Shown: positions 18,643-29,260, numbered from the stretch's first letter. The stretch is 64,000 nt of DNA from an uncultured Clostridia bacterium (GCA_947053925.1 CAMRUG010000001.1:124001-188000); one strand, 5' to 3'. Notes: generated from the sequence alone by a model not told the origin. Numbers and translations: made by a program.

Positions 18643-19191
18643 ATGAATAAATTAAAAACATTATTTACAATAATTTGTTTGACCTTGACAGTAACGTTGC
18701 TTTGCTGTTGCAGTGCCGAACAAAAATTAGAGAAAGCTATAAACAAAATGACAAAAAATCTCTCCAACGCCAAAACGGTAACGCAATCGATTACAGTTAA
18801 AGACGGAGATACGTTAGTATATCAATTAGTCAAGACGGTAGAGTTTAACGGTAACGAAGCAAACGTAAAAGTCGAAAAAAGCGAACTTGCAAACGACTTT
18901 ACATTGCAAACAACCGTAACAAACGAAACAACGGATAAATCGTCGCAGACAAAATTGCCTATCAATCTTTCTAATTCGGTAATTCAATTCTCTGTACTAA
19001 CGTCAGATAAGTTAAGTTGCGTTGTAGCGCAGGACAAGGCGTCCGAATTGTTGGGCGCCGACAGTTATACGGCGGCAGGAGATATAAGCATCGAATGTTC
19101 TTTGCAAAAGGGCAGTTTACTGCAAATGAATTGCAGTTATGCTACTTCCGCGCACCGCAATGTAGTAATTGCTGTTGAGTGCGTGTACTAA
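18643..19191 (+). CDS. Small lipoprotein of unknown function
   Basis: 182 residues; the signal peptide ends in a Leu-Leu-Cys-Cys-Cys stretch (Cys21-23), so lipidation is likely. The mature part starts helical (EKAINKMTKNLSNAKTV) and then alternates as beta strands (SITVKDGDTLVYQLVKTVEF). This is compatible with a LolA/LppX-like half-barrel, but that is only an impression. AAAGGAGAAA precedes the ATG; the gap to the protease gene is 11 bases, and the next gene begins 14 bases after its stop, so it is within the same transcript. No family recognised. Confidence 0.75.
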   Translation: MNKLKTLFTIICLTLTVTLLCCCSAEQKLEKAINKMTKNLSNAKTVTQSITVKDGDTLVYQLVKTVEFNGNEANVKVEKSELANDFTLQTTVTNETTDKSSQTKLPINLSNSVIQFSVLTSDKLSCVVAQDKASELLGADSYTAAGDISIECSLQKGSLLQMNCSYATSAHRNVVIAVECVY

Positions 19192-19205
19192 GGAGGTAAG
19201 CGATT

Positions 19206-21563
19206 ATGAAAAAGAAATTGATTAGTTTTGCGCTTATTGCGTGTATGCTGTTTGTATTGTGCGCTTGTACGGTTCAAACGCTTGACGCTCCCACCAACGT
19301 AAAAGTATCTTCTAACGGACTGGTTACATGGCACGCGGTAGAAAATGCAACTGGCTATGTCGTAACGGTAAACGGACAACAGTTTACAGTTACCGATACA
19401 AGTTACCAAGTAACGGATATATCAAACGGTTTTAAGTGCAGTGTTATAGCCACTGCCGACGGATTTAAGAATTCTGCTCCGTCGGAAGAAGCAACATTTA
19501 CCCCTCCGCAAAAAAACATAAAAGTTGCCGTAAGCGGCAAATCAAGCGTCCGTTGCGGTAATTCGACAACATTTACCGCAACTGTTACGGGGACGGAAAA
19601 CAAGGCTGTTTCGTGGTCTATTGTAGAAGGCGGCGAGTACGCAACTATAAATAACAGCGGCGTGGTTACAACAAAGGCAGATATTAACGGAGATAAACGT
19701 GTAATAGTCAGAGCAACAAGCGAAGAAGATTCAAAGTTTTACGGCGAAAAAGTTTTGACAATAAATGCCAAAACCGAACTGACTAAAGAAATGCTTGACG
19801 CGCTTAATAAAGAAGGTAACGTAGCATATTCCGGCTATGTTAACGTGTCTGTTTACCACGAAAGAGTGTTTGGCGATCCTATTCTGTTAAGCACGACGAT
19901 TTTGCCCATTCAGACGGCAATGGACGGCGAAAGGTGGTATGCAGAATACGATAACGGCATAAGCAAGCAGAATATATACTACAAAAATGTTGACGGCGTT
20001 GCTTATCAAATAGGTCTAAGTTTGACAAACGAAGAAAGTTACACTGTTTTAACGGACAATACCAATAACCATATGTCGTGGCAAAACTCGGGACTATATA
20101 ACAGTTTGAAAAACCTTGACAAGTCCAATTTTACTTTTGATGAAGAAACGTGGCGTTGGATGTATACAGGCGACAACGATTTAGTAGATAAAATTGCCGC
20201 GTCAATAAATCCTTACGACTTTGTTGCAAAAGCCGACGAGAGCGGTAAAAAGCATTTTTATTTGATCATTGACGACGGCGAAATAAACGGAATATCAATT
20301 CAAAGCGAAGTAGACTATACAATTCAACCGGGAGAATCAACCTATCAGGAAGTATTCGTAGCGGTTAATCACGGCGATACGGTAGAAATTCCTACCATAC
20401 AAAAATACGAGTATAAGAGCGAACTTCACGACGAATTAAAAGCCGCGATAGAAAACCAAAAGAAACTTACAAGTTATAAACTGGATTTTAAAGAACTTAT
20501 GAGTTCGCCTATGACAAATAACTTTACCGAAAGCGGATATTTAGAAACGGTAATGTCCAATATTTGTTATTTTGAACCGTATGAAGTTAAATATCTGGAA
20601 GGAAAAGAAATTCACGAAGTTACTCCGGACAAACAATTCGGATTTGTAAAAATTAGCGAAAACGTCTACAATTCTTTCAATTTTGACAGCGACAACGCAC
20701 AATTCGTTGCAAGCAGAGCATTTAACGACGTATTCGGCGCGGCAAGACCGTCGTTTAACTTTGCGGCAGAAATCTTTGATACCAAGGTTGTCGACGAGAA
20801 CGACGATACGCGTACAACTTACTATGTAGCGGAGCAAATGTCCCAAGTGGCAACAACCTTTTACAAGCACGTCGGCACAGATATTGATATGTACGGAATG
20901 TTTGCACAGCGCGGAAGATTAAATGACGTAACGTTTACTCCGTATGTTACGGTACAAAACGGACTGATAGTTGAAACGGGTTTCTACTTCTATATGGGAC
21001 AACTGTACGGAGTAATAACCATCAAGTACAGCGACTTTAACGAAGCAAGCGTATCACAAGAAGTCAAGGACGGCTTAAATTTAGACAAATTTGAAGCAAG
21101 AAAAGTTCCTTCTTCGTGGGACGAAGTGGAGATAATCGTTGACAGTTCGGAAAAGTTAGGAAACATTACTTACACGCCCGTCAAAGAAGGCGATGACAAA
21201 CAAGGTTTTTATGTCAATGCCGCAGAATATATGAAACTTTATTTCCACGAAAATACCATTACGGAAAGAATTCCTTTCTTCGGTTCGGCATTAGGCGACA
21301 CTTACGGGTTCGGAGCGATTTCTACATATTATTCGCCGGAATCCCGTATGAATCACACCGCATTGTCGTATTACTTCGATGTACCGCTTGATTTGGATTA
21401 TACTATCAACTCGTCTATTGACGTAGTAGGAAAGTATTTAATTCAGCAAGGTTACACCAAAAATAAATACGGAGAATTTAAGAAAGACGGTATAAATATT
21501 GCAGTTTCAAATAACCAACTTGACTTGTTTATCTATGTATGGATAGATAAAGTCGAAGCTTAA
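19206..21563 (+). CDS. Lipoprotein with Fn3-like and Ig-like (Big_2) domains
   Basis: 785 residues with the lipobox LCAC (Cys21). Residues ~27-98 look like an Fn3 domain (LDAPTNVKVSSNGLVTW, WHAVENATGYVVTVNG). Residues ~100-190 look like a Big_2 Ig-like domain (KAVSWSIVEGGEYATINNSG). The remaining ~590 residues form a large unrecognised part with two related halves, each starting with a short helical stretch (EMLDALNKEGNV; ELHDELKAAIENQKKLTSY). The C-terminal third resembles that of the next gene: a strand pair followed by a S.W.EV.I segment. AAGGAGGT precedes the ATG. Probably a surface-exposed binding protein; ligand unknown. Confidence 0.78.
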   Translation: MKKKLISFALIACMLFVLCACTVQTLDAPTNVKVSSNGLVTWHAVENATGYVVTVNGQQFTVTDTSYQVTDISNGFKCSVIATADGFKNSAPSEEATFTPPQKNIKVAVSGKSSVRCGNSTTFTATVTGTENKAVSWSIVEGGEYATINNSGVVTTKADINGDKRVIVRATSEEDSKFYGEKVLTINAKTELTKEMLDALNKEGNVAYSGYVNVSVYHERVFGDPILLSTTILPIQTAMDGERWYAEYDNGISKQNIYYKNVDGVAYQIGLSLTNEESYTVLTDNTNNHMSWQNSGLYNSLKNLDKSNFTFDEETWRWMYTGDNDLVDKIAASINPYDFVAKADESGKKHFYLIIDDGEINGISIQSEVDYTIQPGESTYQEVFVAVNHGDTVEIPTIQKYEYKSELHDELKAAIENQKKLTSYKLDFKELMSSPMTNNFTESGYLETVMSNICYFEPYEVKYLEGKEIHEVTPDKQFGFVKISENVYNSFNFDSDNAQFVASRAFNDVFGAARPSFNFAAEIFDTKVVDENDDTRTTYYVAEQMSQVATTFYKHVGTDIDMYGMFAQRGRLNDVTFTPYVTVQNGLIVETGFYFYMGQLYGVITIKYSDFNEASVSQEVKDGLNLDKFEARKVPSSWDEVEIIVDSSEKLGNITYTPVKEGDDKQGFYVNAAEYMKLYFHENTITERIPFFGSALGDTYGFGAISTYYSPESRMNHTALSYYFDVPLDLDYTINSSIDVVGKYLIQQGYTKNKYGEFKKDGINIAVSNNQLDLFIYVWIDKVEA

Positions 21564-21589
21564 AGGTAATTTTTATAAGGAGAAACATA

Positions 21590-24472
21590 ATGAACAAGAC
21601 AACAAAGAAAATAATCTTGATTCTTATTGCCGTTATTGCGGTATGCTTGATGCTTACAGCGTGCGACAGCAAAGTAGTAATCATGATAAGCGCGGTCAAG
21701 ACCGAACTTGTTGCCGGCGACGAAGTTTCGCTTAACGTGCTTGTAAGCAACGGCGGCGCGTATACTTTGACGGTTGACAACACCGATATTGCAAAAATAG
21801 AAGGCAATAATTTGAAAGTTTTAAAATCAGTTGACGTCGATACGGATATAACGGTTACCGCAACGCTTGTAGATAACCCTAAAATTTCGGAAAAGAAAGT
21901 GTTTGTAGTAAAAAGTCAGGTAAATCCTATCACGATTCTTGCCGACAAATACACATTCGACTATCAAAATCCGCTTACCGTTCAAATAGACGTTCCCGAA
22001 GGGGAAGATTATTTGGCAACGATAATGCCGTCGGGAAAAGCGATGTATTCTAAATATAACAGTCAGCTTGTTGCGCTTTCCGACGTAAGCGAGAATACCG
22101 AGATTACATTGGTTGTATCTTTGCAGAGCAATTCTGCAATAAAGGCGGAGAAAAAGTTTATAATTATGCCCACGCCTAAAAAGCCAACGTTAAATATCAA
22201 TTTTACCGATAAGATAACTAATACCAACCAATCTGTTTATGTAACGCCCAGTCCCGTAAGTTCTCAAATTATATTGTCGCTTAGCGGCGAAGGCAGCGAA
22301 TTGCTAGAGGTAGACGGCAATTATATACGTTTTAAAGGCACTGAACTTCCCGCTTACGATATGAGAGTTAACGTAAAAGCCGAATTAAAAGACGACCCCG
22401 AAGTTAACGTAACAAAGGTTTTGACAATAAAAGCGAAAGTTCAAGAAGGACAGGTTGCAGGTAAAAACTTTACGTTTACATCGGCTCATCTTGCAAAACT
22501 TTTCACTAACAACTTAACGATAACGGGTACTCTTACCGACTGTTACAGAAAAGCAGGCAGTGCTACGATAGAAGAAACTCCTTACGATATCACCGTAATG
22601 ATGAACGAAGGTAAGTGGTGGGGAGCATGGAATGCTGTAGGTCAATCTAACCGCAACGTAGAGTATTACTACAAAGGCGTCGGCGAAAACGATATTGTAG
22701 AAATTGTCGAAAACAAAGTAACAAATTCTTACAATGTAATATACAAGTCTTACGTTGATAAAGACAATAATGTGTCAACAACAATACTTAAAGATTATGA
22801 GAGCACTCCTGCTCTTTGGCAAAAACAGTATTACTGGAATCCGTTTGAAGAGTACATTTCCATCAATAATATCGAGTATGACAATCAACTTGATATGTTC
22901 CAAATCGTACCGTATTCCGCTAACGGAAGTACGTCTGAAGCAAACAATAAATTTGCATACTTCTCTGCATATCTTGCTTTTGCGTTTACACCTATTTTAA
23001 CAGCCAGCGATACTTTGACTGACATTTACCTTATGGTAGAACTCGTAGACGGTGTGCCCACTGTAACGGGGTTGAAAGCGGCTACCCCTCAAATAGCGCT
23101 TTCCGAAACGGAAGTAGAATATACTACAATAGAATTGCGCTTTACGGATATCGATTCTACGGTTATAGAGGAAGTACAGCCTAACGGCGAACCCGCAAAT
23201 AAAGACTTGCTTGCAAGTGCGCTGGAAGAAATGCGCAACGCTGATAATTACTACTTTAAAGCGGTAGAAACTCCCACATACACTCCGACGTCAGATGAAA
23301 GCGATTACGTTACGGCGGCAACTTCGCTGTATGCAAATAAAAATTCGCCTATTAAAAACGAAACCGTTTCAAACGGATACGAAGGACTTGAAGGTTGGAT
23401 AACAAACAGCAGCATAATGCTCAAACGCGGCGTTAAGATACAGGATGACGGCGGCTTTGTATACGCAATGACATATACCGGTTACCGCGCAAATGCAAAC
23501 AATACGCACGATTTCTTCGAGTATGTCGGCGGTTCGACGGCAAAGTTTGTTGCAAAACAGCAAAAACAAGGCTCTCTCGATACCGAACTTCCCAAATTCG
23601 ATATGAGCGTAAACGCATTCAGATATGTCGGACAAAGACAGGTGTCGGGCAGAATGGTACACGTATTTACGTTAAACGACGCTAACAATACGCGCGCCGT
23701 AGCAATGCAAATGACAATGCACTCCTATGCGTCTGACGCTTGTTTCGACGCAAACAGAAGACTTGAAGTTTATGTATCTGCAGAAGGCAATCTCGTTTCC
23801 GTAGTTTTCCCGTACGAAATTTCGCGCGGCGACAGAGGTTATGTAACGGTAAATTATTCGGGCGTAGGCACGACGACGGAAATCGTTTCCTTGCAGGAAA
23901 GCGGCGATGAAGCAAATTATATACCGCGTGAACGCAAATCAACTTGGGCAGAAGTAGTAATTGACGACTACCGTCCCTCCCATTCGACGTTGACTCCTCC
24001 CGAATCGAGAACGGCAGATTACGTTTTAAAGGCTATTTTAGGACAATCCGTCAATATCAATTCAATTCCGTCTTTCGGAGAATTCGTAAACTTGTTTGAC
24101 GATAATGTAACTTCCGTGTCTTTCAACTATACCGAAGTTTCAACGAACAAATACAAAGACATAATAAGATTTAATATCGGTCTTGATAAAACATTGTTGG
24201 ACGAAAACAGCAAACTTTTGACGGAACAATACGAAGAAATTTTAGAAAATCTTAAAACGATGATGGCTAAGTATAACTTTACATACGACGCCAACAATTC
24301 GAGATACGAAAGAGATCCCGATACAAACAAAGTTGACGTTATGTATACGTCTACCCGCTACGCTTCCTTTATAAGCGAGCAAAGTGAAAATTGTCAAATT
24401 CTTGTTTATAACTTGCGCACAGGTTGGTTATATGTAGAAATTATGCCTTTGGGCGCATGGCAGTTGTCTTAG
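21590..24472 (+). CDS. Large lipoprotein with N-terminal Ig-like domains, distant paralogue of the preceding one
   Basis: 960 residues; the lipobox LTAC places Cys25 at the mature N-terminus. Residues ~30-290 contain about three Ig-like beta modules (AVKTELVAGDEVSLNV; NPITILADKYTFDYQNPLTVQ; KPTLNINFTDKIT). The rest parallels the preceding gene: a segment with GKWWGAWNAVG and VEYYYKGVG, then a second half with a helical start (KDLLASALEEMRNADNYYF), then VYVSAEGNLVSVVFPYE and KSTWAEVVIDDY, matching the YVTVQNGLIVETGF and SSWDEVEIIVD order upstream. AAGGAGAAA precedes the ATG. Function unknown; the duplication suggests a family of surface sensors or binders tied to this locus. Confidence 0.78.
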   Translation: MNKTTKKIILILIAVIAVCLMLTACDSKVVIMISAVKTELVAGDEVSLNVLVSNGGAYTLTVDNTDIAKIEGNNLKVLKSVDVDTDITVTATLVDNPKISEKKVFVVKSQVNPITILADKYTFDYQNPLTVQIDVPEGEDYLATIMPSGKAMYSKYNSQLVALSDVSENTEITLVVSLQSNSAIKAEKKFIIMPTPKKPTLNINFTDKITNTNQSVYVTPSPVSSQIILSLSGEGSELLEVDGNYIRFKGTELPAYDMRVNVKAELKDDPEVNVTKVLTIKAKVQEGQVAGKNFTFTSAHLAKLFTNNLTITGTLTDCYRKAGSATIEETPYDITVMMNEGKWWGAWNAVGQSNRNVEYYYKGVGENDIVEIVENKVTNSYNVIYKSYVDKDNNVSTTILKDYESTPALWQKQYYWNPFEEYISINNIEYDNQLDMFQIVPYSANGSTSEANNKFAYFSAYLAFAFTPILTASDTLTDIYLMVELVDGVPTVTGLKAATPQIALSETEVEYTTIELRFTDIDSTVIEEVQPNGEPANKDLLASALEEMRNADNYYFKAVETPTYTPTSDESDYVTAATSLYANKNSPIKNETVSNGYEGLEGWITNSSIMLKRGVKIQDDGGFVYAMTYTGYRANANNTHDFFEYVGGSTAKFVAKQQKQGSLDTELPKFDMSVNAFRYVGQRQVSGRMVHVFTLNDANNTRAVAMQMTMHSYASDACFDANRRLEVYVSAEGNLVSVVFPYEISRGDRGYVTVNYSGVGTTTEIVSLQESGDEANYIPRERKSTWAEVVIDDYRPSHSTLTPPESRTADYVLKAILGQSVNINSIPSFGEFVNLFDDNVTSVSFNYTEVSTNKYKDIIRFNIGLDKTLLDENSKLLTEQYEEILENLKTMMAKYNFTYDANNSRYERDPDTNKVDVMYTSTRYASFISEQSENCQILVYNLRTGWLYVEIMPLGAWQLS

Positions 24473-24491
24473 TAATTAAAAAGAGAGTAAA

Positions 24492-27400
24492 ATGAAAAAA
24501 AGAATATTGCTTATAGCATTACTTCTTTCGGTGTTTGTGTTGGCGTTTGTTTGCTGCGACCGTTTACCGGACGCAACGGCGGCTGTTCGCAGTCCGTACG
24601 ATAAGCAAACGCTGACAATTTCCGCCGAAGAAGTAAAAAATTACGATTTTACGCGATACTTTTCGTTAACGGGCGAAGACGGCACGCGCTATCCCGTATT
24701 ACCTGAATATTTAGACTTAAGCCACTTTTCGGAAACGGAAGGCGGCTACGTTTTATGTGTGTATAAGGACAGCACCGCGCGTCTTAACGTCAATGTTTCC
24801 CGTATTAGTTACGAACTGTTTCTTGATACTTCGAGCGTTACGGTTCCGACACTTAAAGCCGCAGATTATGACTATTTGTCGCATTTTTATGCAACCATCG
24901 ACGGCGAAAGCACAAATATTACTAAATCGATGACAGAATCAACGGTTAAACCTCAAGACGGAGATTACTATTTCCGCGTTGATTTTCACGGCGTAGTCAA
25001 AACTCTTAACGTTTATGTACGCGATGAAATTACGATTGAGGCGCGCGAAAAGTCTATCCAGTTGGACGACAGTCAAATATACACATTCGACTTTACGTCA
25101 TTGTTCAATATTACCGTCAACGGAAAGGCGATGCCAACTACAACGGCGGATATCGATATTTCCGAAATACAAGGGGGTAATAGCGGCACCGTTTACTGTA
25201 CAAAAGGTACGCAAACTGCTTATGTGGACGTTATTATAGTGCGCAATATGTATCAACTAGATTTGACTGTCGAAGAGATAACTTTGCATACGTCTCAAGT
25301 GGAAGGATACAATTATTTGGCATTATTCAAAGCAACCAAAAACGGTCAGCCGTTTGCTTTAAACGTCAATATGGTAAGCAGTAACGTAAAAGCGTTAAAG
25401 GGAACGTATTCCTACACCGTAACGGTTTTAAACGTCTCTAAAACGCTTAAAGTTACCGTTACCGACGTTCATCAAGTAGAAATAATTGCAAATTATTCCG
25501 ATTACAAACTTCAAATAGGCAAGCGCGATTCTTTCGATTACACAACGCTGTTTTCTCTATATGTCGACGGCAAGGCGCGTGAAATAGCCGACGGAATGGT
25601 AAATAGTTCAGCCGCAAAAGGTAACGTAAATATCGGGGACAGATGCGAAATAATATTTACTTACGATAACGACGGAACAGACGTAATAGGCAAGACGTCG
25701 GTCATTATCGTAGAAGACGTAGCGGTGCGTATCGAAACACACGATATTGTTACCTACCCCAATTCCAAACCGATAGATTTAACAACGTTGTTTACCCTTT
25801 ACGAAGGGGACAGACAAGTTCCCGTTACTTCGTCTATGCTTACGGTTCCGTCAAATTATCCGATAATCGGCGTAAATACCATTACGCTAAATTACGGCGG
25901 AGTAGTAAAAACGGCAACGGTAACGGTTAAACGCGGCGTAATAATAAATACGGTTGCTGACAAAATAACCGTATTAAAAGGCACAAATAAACAAAATTAC
26001 TTTTTCCAAGACGATTTTGAAGTAATAGTCAACGGAATTGTATTAGATAATATTTTGCCGTATTTAGATATTTCAAACGTAGATTTTAATACCGAAGGTG
26101 CATATACGGTCAAAATTTCCGTGCCGTACAACGACAAAGCAATAACAGGTATTTCCGGTTCGGCAAATTTAACCTATTACGAAGAAACAATTACCTATAA
26201 TGTAGTAAGCAATACTTACACGCTTGCTTTAAAGCAAAATACGGTTCAGTTAAATGTCGGAGATAAGTATAATGTCGGAAGCAATATCAACCTTACGATT
26301 AACGGTTATGCTCAAAGCATTACTACTAATCCCGATTCGGTAAACATTCTTAACTGTTATGCAAAAATCATCAAAGACGTTGATAGTTCGACTTTCGGCT
26401 TACAGAACGTAATAATAGATTTGTATATTAACGGAGTTCAAGATACCGATCCCGTACGGGTAGAATACGATATAGAGATTTTGTCAGATGCTCAGATTAC
26501 CGTAAATGACAAAGTAATATTTACGGGAAGCACACTGTATACCAAGGATTTGTTCTCTATTACGCGTAACGGAAACAGTATTCCCGTAACGCAAGATATG
26601 GTAAGCGGACATGTGAATACGTTTGCAACGGGCATATACCAAGTTGTATTGAGTTTTGAAGGCGTAACACGCACAGCAAGCGTTGTTGTGTTGGACAATT
26701 CGCTTGTAGGTGAGTATATTACTCCGTTGCACTCTGTTAAAATTGATGCAGAATACGACGAGTACGGCGAAATATATCAAGACGAACAGCCTGCAAAGCA
26801 ATACGGTCCTATGGTAATTTCCGCCGACGGAAACATTGTTATTGACGGCAGAAAGGCCACAATACTGTCGGTAACGGACGAAAATACTCTTTGCATAAAT
26901 TTCGGCGGATTTGATTACAATGCGTATATCGGAGACGGCATTATAACGTTAGTTCCGCTTAACGAATATAATTTGGCGTATTCTAATATCAAACGTCCTA
27001 TGGCGTATTTCAACAGCGAAATTTGGGCAATTAACCGTAACAACAACCACTTTGTAATAAACAACGGTAAGAGTTACAATCACATAATAGAAACGGATAG
27101 TATGGGCTATTACACGGTAGAGGTGTTGCGCGTTTACAATAAAAATACTTATGAAAATCTGACCTACGCTATCAAAATATTGCAGACGCACCATTTGGCA
27201 ACAGACGTCGTTTACGAAGTATCTTTCGGCGAGGCGACTTTAAACGACGGGTTTAAGCAAGGTGTATTTGAAAGCGGCACAATGACTTTTGACGGCGGTA
27301 GATACAACTTTACTTTCGGTACAGACGTTAATATCGCGTTAATTGATGACGAACAAGCAGTCAATCCCTATTTGGGAATTACCTTTACAAACGGTTCGTC

Positions 27401-29210
27401 AACGCTTGCAATAAACGCGGACGGCGGAATAACTTATTCGCCGCTTAACGGTCCGATTATAAGAATAAACACCGTTTCGCTAACGAAAACCAAAAATATT
27501 GTTTACGACTTTGTTAATAACACGGTATTGATTTACGAAATCGATGCTCCTCAGGTTTCGTCGCAAGACTGGTACAGTTATAAATTTGTTTTAAATTTGG
27601 ATAATAAAACGTTTACCGTTGTGGAAAAAGACAAACTGTACGGCTTGTATTTAGATGATAACAATAAGTATTATATTTTCTTGGACGGTTACGGCGGCGG
27701 ACACGTTTCGACAGATTTGACAAGTTACAGTGTAACGCCTCTCACATACACTCAATACGGCAACGAAGTCGAATTGAATTTCGAACAAATGGCACCCAAA
27801 TTTTTGTTCGGTCCGAATATGACTTTGTATATTGCGGAAATGTACAATATTCTGACTTGTAAAGTTTGTTCTAACTCTTCGATAGAAGGGATAGAGTTTA
27901 TAAACAAACACATTTCTTACGGCGCGGTAATACGCTTTGACGCAACTATTTGGCGTAGATTAGCAAACTCAAATAAAGACGAATTATACGGCTTGATTAC
28001 GATAATTACCAAGGACGGCGAAATGTCGCTTGAGCAGAAGAAAGACGCAGTCAACCTCCGTGCGGTGGATACAAATCAAAACGGTGTTTATCAAGTACGC
28101 ATCAATTTGACGATTGACGGAACGGTTCTTTCGGCATATTATGCCACTCAGGTATTATTGCCTCTCGATCCGTCGCCCGAACTTGCGGCGAATTACGGCT
28201 TTGGTACAACTTATACCGATTGTAACCTGATTGTTGACCAATTCGGTCTTGCCACAATTGTTATGGGAAATCAAAGCATTACAGGCAATGTCTCTTACAG
28301 ACAAAACGGATTTGACGTGATAGGCAAGTTTAACGGCAGTGTATACAATTTGGCTGCAACCGTTGTTTCGGAAGGAATTGTATTTGTCGAGTGTTACGGT
28401 GCGGTAAACTTTGTCGACTATTTTACCACAGGAGCAAAAACCGCTGTTTCAAACGGTCAAAGTGTTCTTACAAAACTTACAGTAAACGGTGCCGATACTT
28501 ATGTATGGCAGGCGTCAAGCGCCGAATTACCGCAAATTGTTACAGTTCAAATTTTATCGGATAACGTATTGCAATTCACTTCAGACAAAGGCGTTATTTA
28601 CGTTAAAACAGCAGAGTGGGGCAATAACCAAAACGGGTTGATTTTGTCTGACGGTTTGCGCGGCGAATATTCTAAGGGAAGCGACAAACTGATGCTAGAC
28701 GGCTTCGGCACGGCTAAAGTAAACGGAAGTAACGCAACATATACCGTTAATGCAAACAAGTCGGTTACTGTTGTGAATTCCGATAGCATACTCGTTGCTT
28801 ATGTCGATGTAAGTGCGGGTACATATTCGTTATCGAATATTGCACTGGACAATTCGCTTCTTCAAGGCAAAACATTTACCGCAAATTACAGATTTGCGTG
28901 CGGCAAGGCGTCGTGTTCGGCTGCTACTACAATAGTATTCGGTAAAGACGGCAAGGCTGTCGTCAGTTCGGTTTCAAGCGATCACGATGATTTTTGCGAA
29001 GAGAACCAACAGTATGAGGCTCCGTTTGCGGCTGACAATGCAACTTATGTTGTAAACGGCAATAAGGTAACGGTTACGGTTAAAAACTATACGGTAGTAT
29101 TGCTGATTACCGACGTTACGACGGCGGCGCAATTATCAGTGATTTCTACAACGGTAGAAAAAGAAGCTATGGGCTATTTCGGAGAAGGCATATTGTTTGT
29201 TGCGGCTTAG
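24492..29210 (+). CDS. Giant lipoprotein with about nine tandem Ig-like repeats
   Basis: 1572 residues. The hydrophobic signal ends in VLAFVCC (Cys21/22), a likely lipobox. Residues ~35-740 are about nine tandem modules of 70-90 residues. Each has a shared core: an aromatic-Asp strand leading to LF plus a short G-containing turn (TFDFTSLFNITVNGKAM, NYLALFKATKNGQPF, FDYTTLFSLYVDGKAR, IDLTTLFTLYEGDRQV), then a strand ending in a V.V pair. Residues ~740-1572 are other beta-rich modules of the type LYGLYLDDNNKYYIFLDGYG and LVGEYITPLHS, and a Cys-containing end. No enzyme motif was seen. It is the last gene before a strong terminator. Likely a long surface stalk or binder. Confidence 0.78.
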   Translation: MKKRILLIALLLSVFVLAFVCCDRLPDATAAVRSPYDKQTLTISAEEVKNYDFTRYFSLTGEDGTRYPVLPEYLDLSHFSETEGGYVLCVYKDSTARLNVNVSRISYELFLDTSSVTVPTLKAADYDYLSHFYATIDGESTNITKSMTESTVKPQDGDYYFRVDFHGVVKTLNVYVRDEITIEAREKSIQLDDSQIYTFDFTSLFNITVNGKAMPTTTADIDISEIQGGNSGTVYCTKGTQTAYVDVIIVRNMYQLDLTVEEITLHTSQVEGYNYLALFKATKNGQPFALNVNMVSSNVKALKGTYSYTVTVLNVSKTLKVTVTDVHQVEIIANYSDYKLQIGKRDSFDYTTLFSLYVDGKAREIADGMVNSSAAKGNVNIGDRCEIIFTYDNDGTDVIGKTSVIIVEDVAVRIETHDIVTYPNSKPIDLTTLFTLYEGDRQVPVTSSMLTVPSNYPIIGVNTITLNYGGVVKTATVTVKRGVIINTVADKITVLKGTNKQNYFFQDDFEVIVNGIVLDNILPYLDISNVDFNTEGAYTVKISVPYNDKAITGISGSANLTYYEETITYNVVSNTYTLALKQNTVQLNVGDKYNVGSNINLTINGYAQSITTNPDSVNILNCYAKIIKDVDSSTFGLQNVIIDLYINGVQDTDPVRVEYDIEILSDAQITVNDKVIFTGSTLYTKDLFSITRNGNSIPVTQDMVSGHVNTFATGIYQVVLSFEGVTRTASVVVLDNSLVGEYITPLHSVKIDAEYDEYGEIYQDEQPAKQYGPMVISADGNIVIDGRKATILSVTDENTLCINFGGFDYNAYIGDGIITLVPLNEYNLAYSNIKRPMAYFNSEIWAINRNNNHFVINNGKSYNHIIETDSMGYYTVEVLRVYNKNTYENLTYAIKILQTHHLATDVVYEVSFGEATLNDGFKQGVFESGTMTFDGGRYNFTFGTDVNIALIDDEQAVNPYLGITFTNGSSTLAINADGGITYSPLNGPIIRINTVSLTKTKNIVYDFVNNTVLIYEIDAPQVSSQDWYSYKFVLNLDNKTFTVVEKDKLYGLYLDDNNKYYIFLDGYGGGHVSTDLTSYSVTPLTYTQYGNEVELNFEQMAPKFLFGPNMTLYIAEMYNILTCKVCSNSSIEGIEFINKHISYGAVIRFDATIWRRLANSNKDELYGLITIITKDGEMSLEQKKDAVNLRAVDTNQNGVYQVRINLTIDGTVLSAYYATQVLLPLDPSPELAANYGFGTTYTDCNLIVDQFGLATIVMGNQSITGNVSYRQNGFDVIGKFNGSVYNLAATVVSEGIVFVECYGAVNFVDYFTTGAKTAVSNGQSVLTKLTVNGADTYVWQASSAELPQIVTVQILSDNVLQFTSDKGVIYVKTAEWGNNQNGLILSDGLRGEYSKGSDKLMLDGFGTAKVNGSNATYTVNANKSVTVVNSDSILVAYVDVSAGTYSLSNIALDNSLLQGKTFTANYRFACGKASCSAATTIVFGKDGKAVVSSVSSDHDDFCEENQQYEAPFAADNATYVVNGNKVTVTVKNYTVVLLITDVTTAAQLSVISTTVEKEAMGYFGEGILFVAA

Positions 29211-29224
29211 TTAAAATTTACAAA

Positions 29225-29260
29225 AACGCTCTTAAATGTAAAGTTTAAGAGCGTTTTTTA
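29225..29260 (+). terminator. Intrinsic terminator of the long opp/protease/lipoprotein block
   Basis: AACGCTCTTAAA pairs with TTTAAGAGCGTT across a short loop, followed by a T-run. It lies 15 bases after the stop at 29210. Confidence 0.85.
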
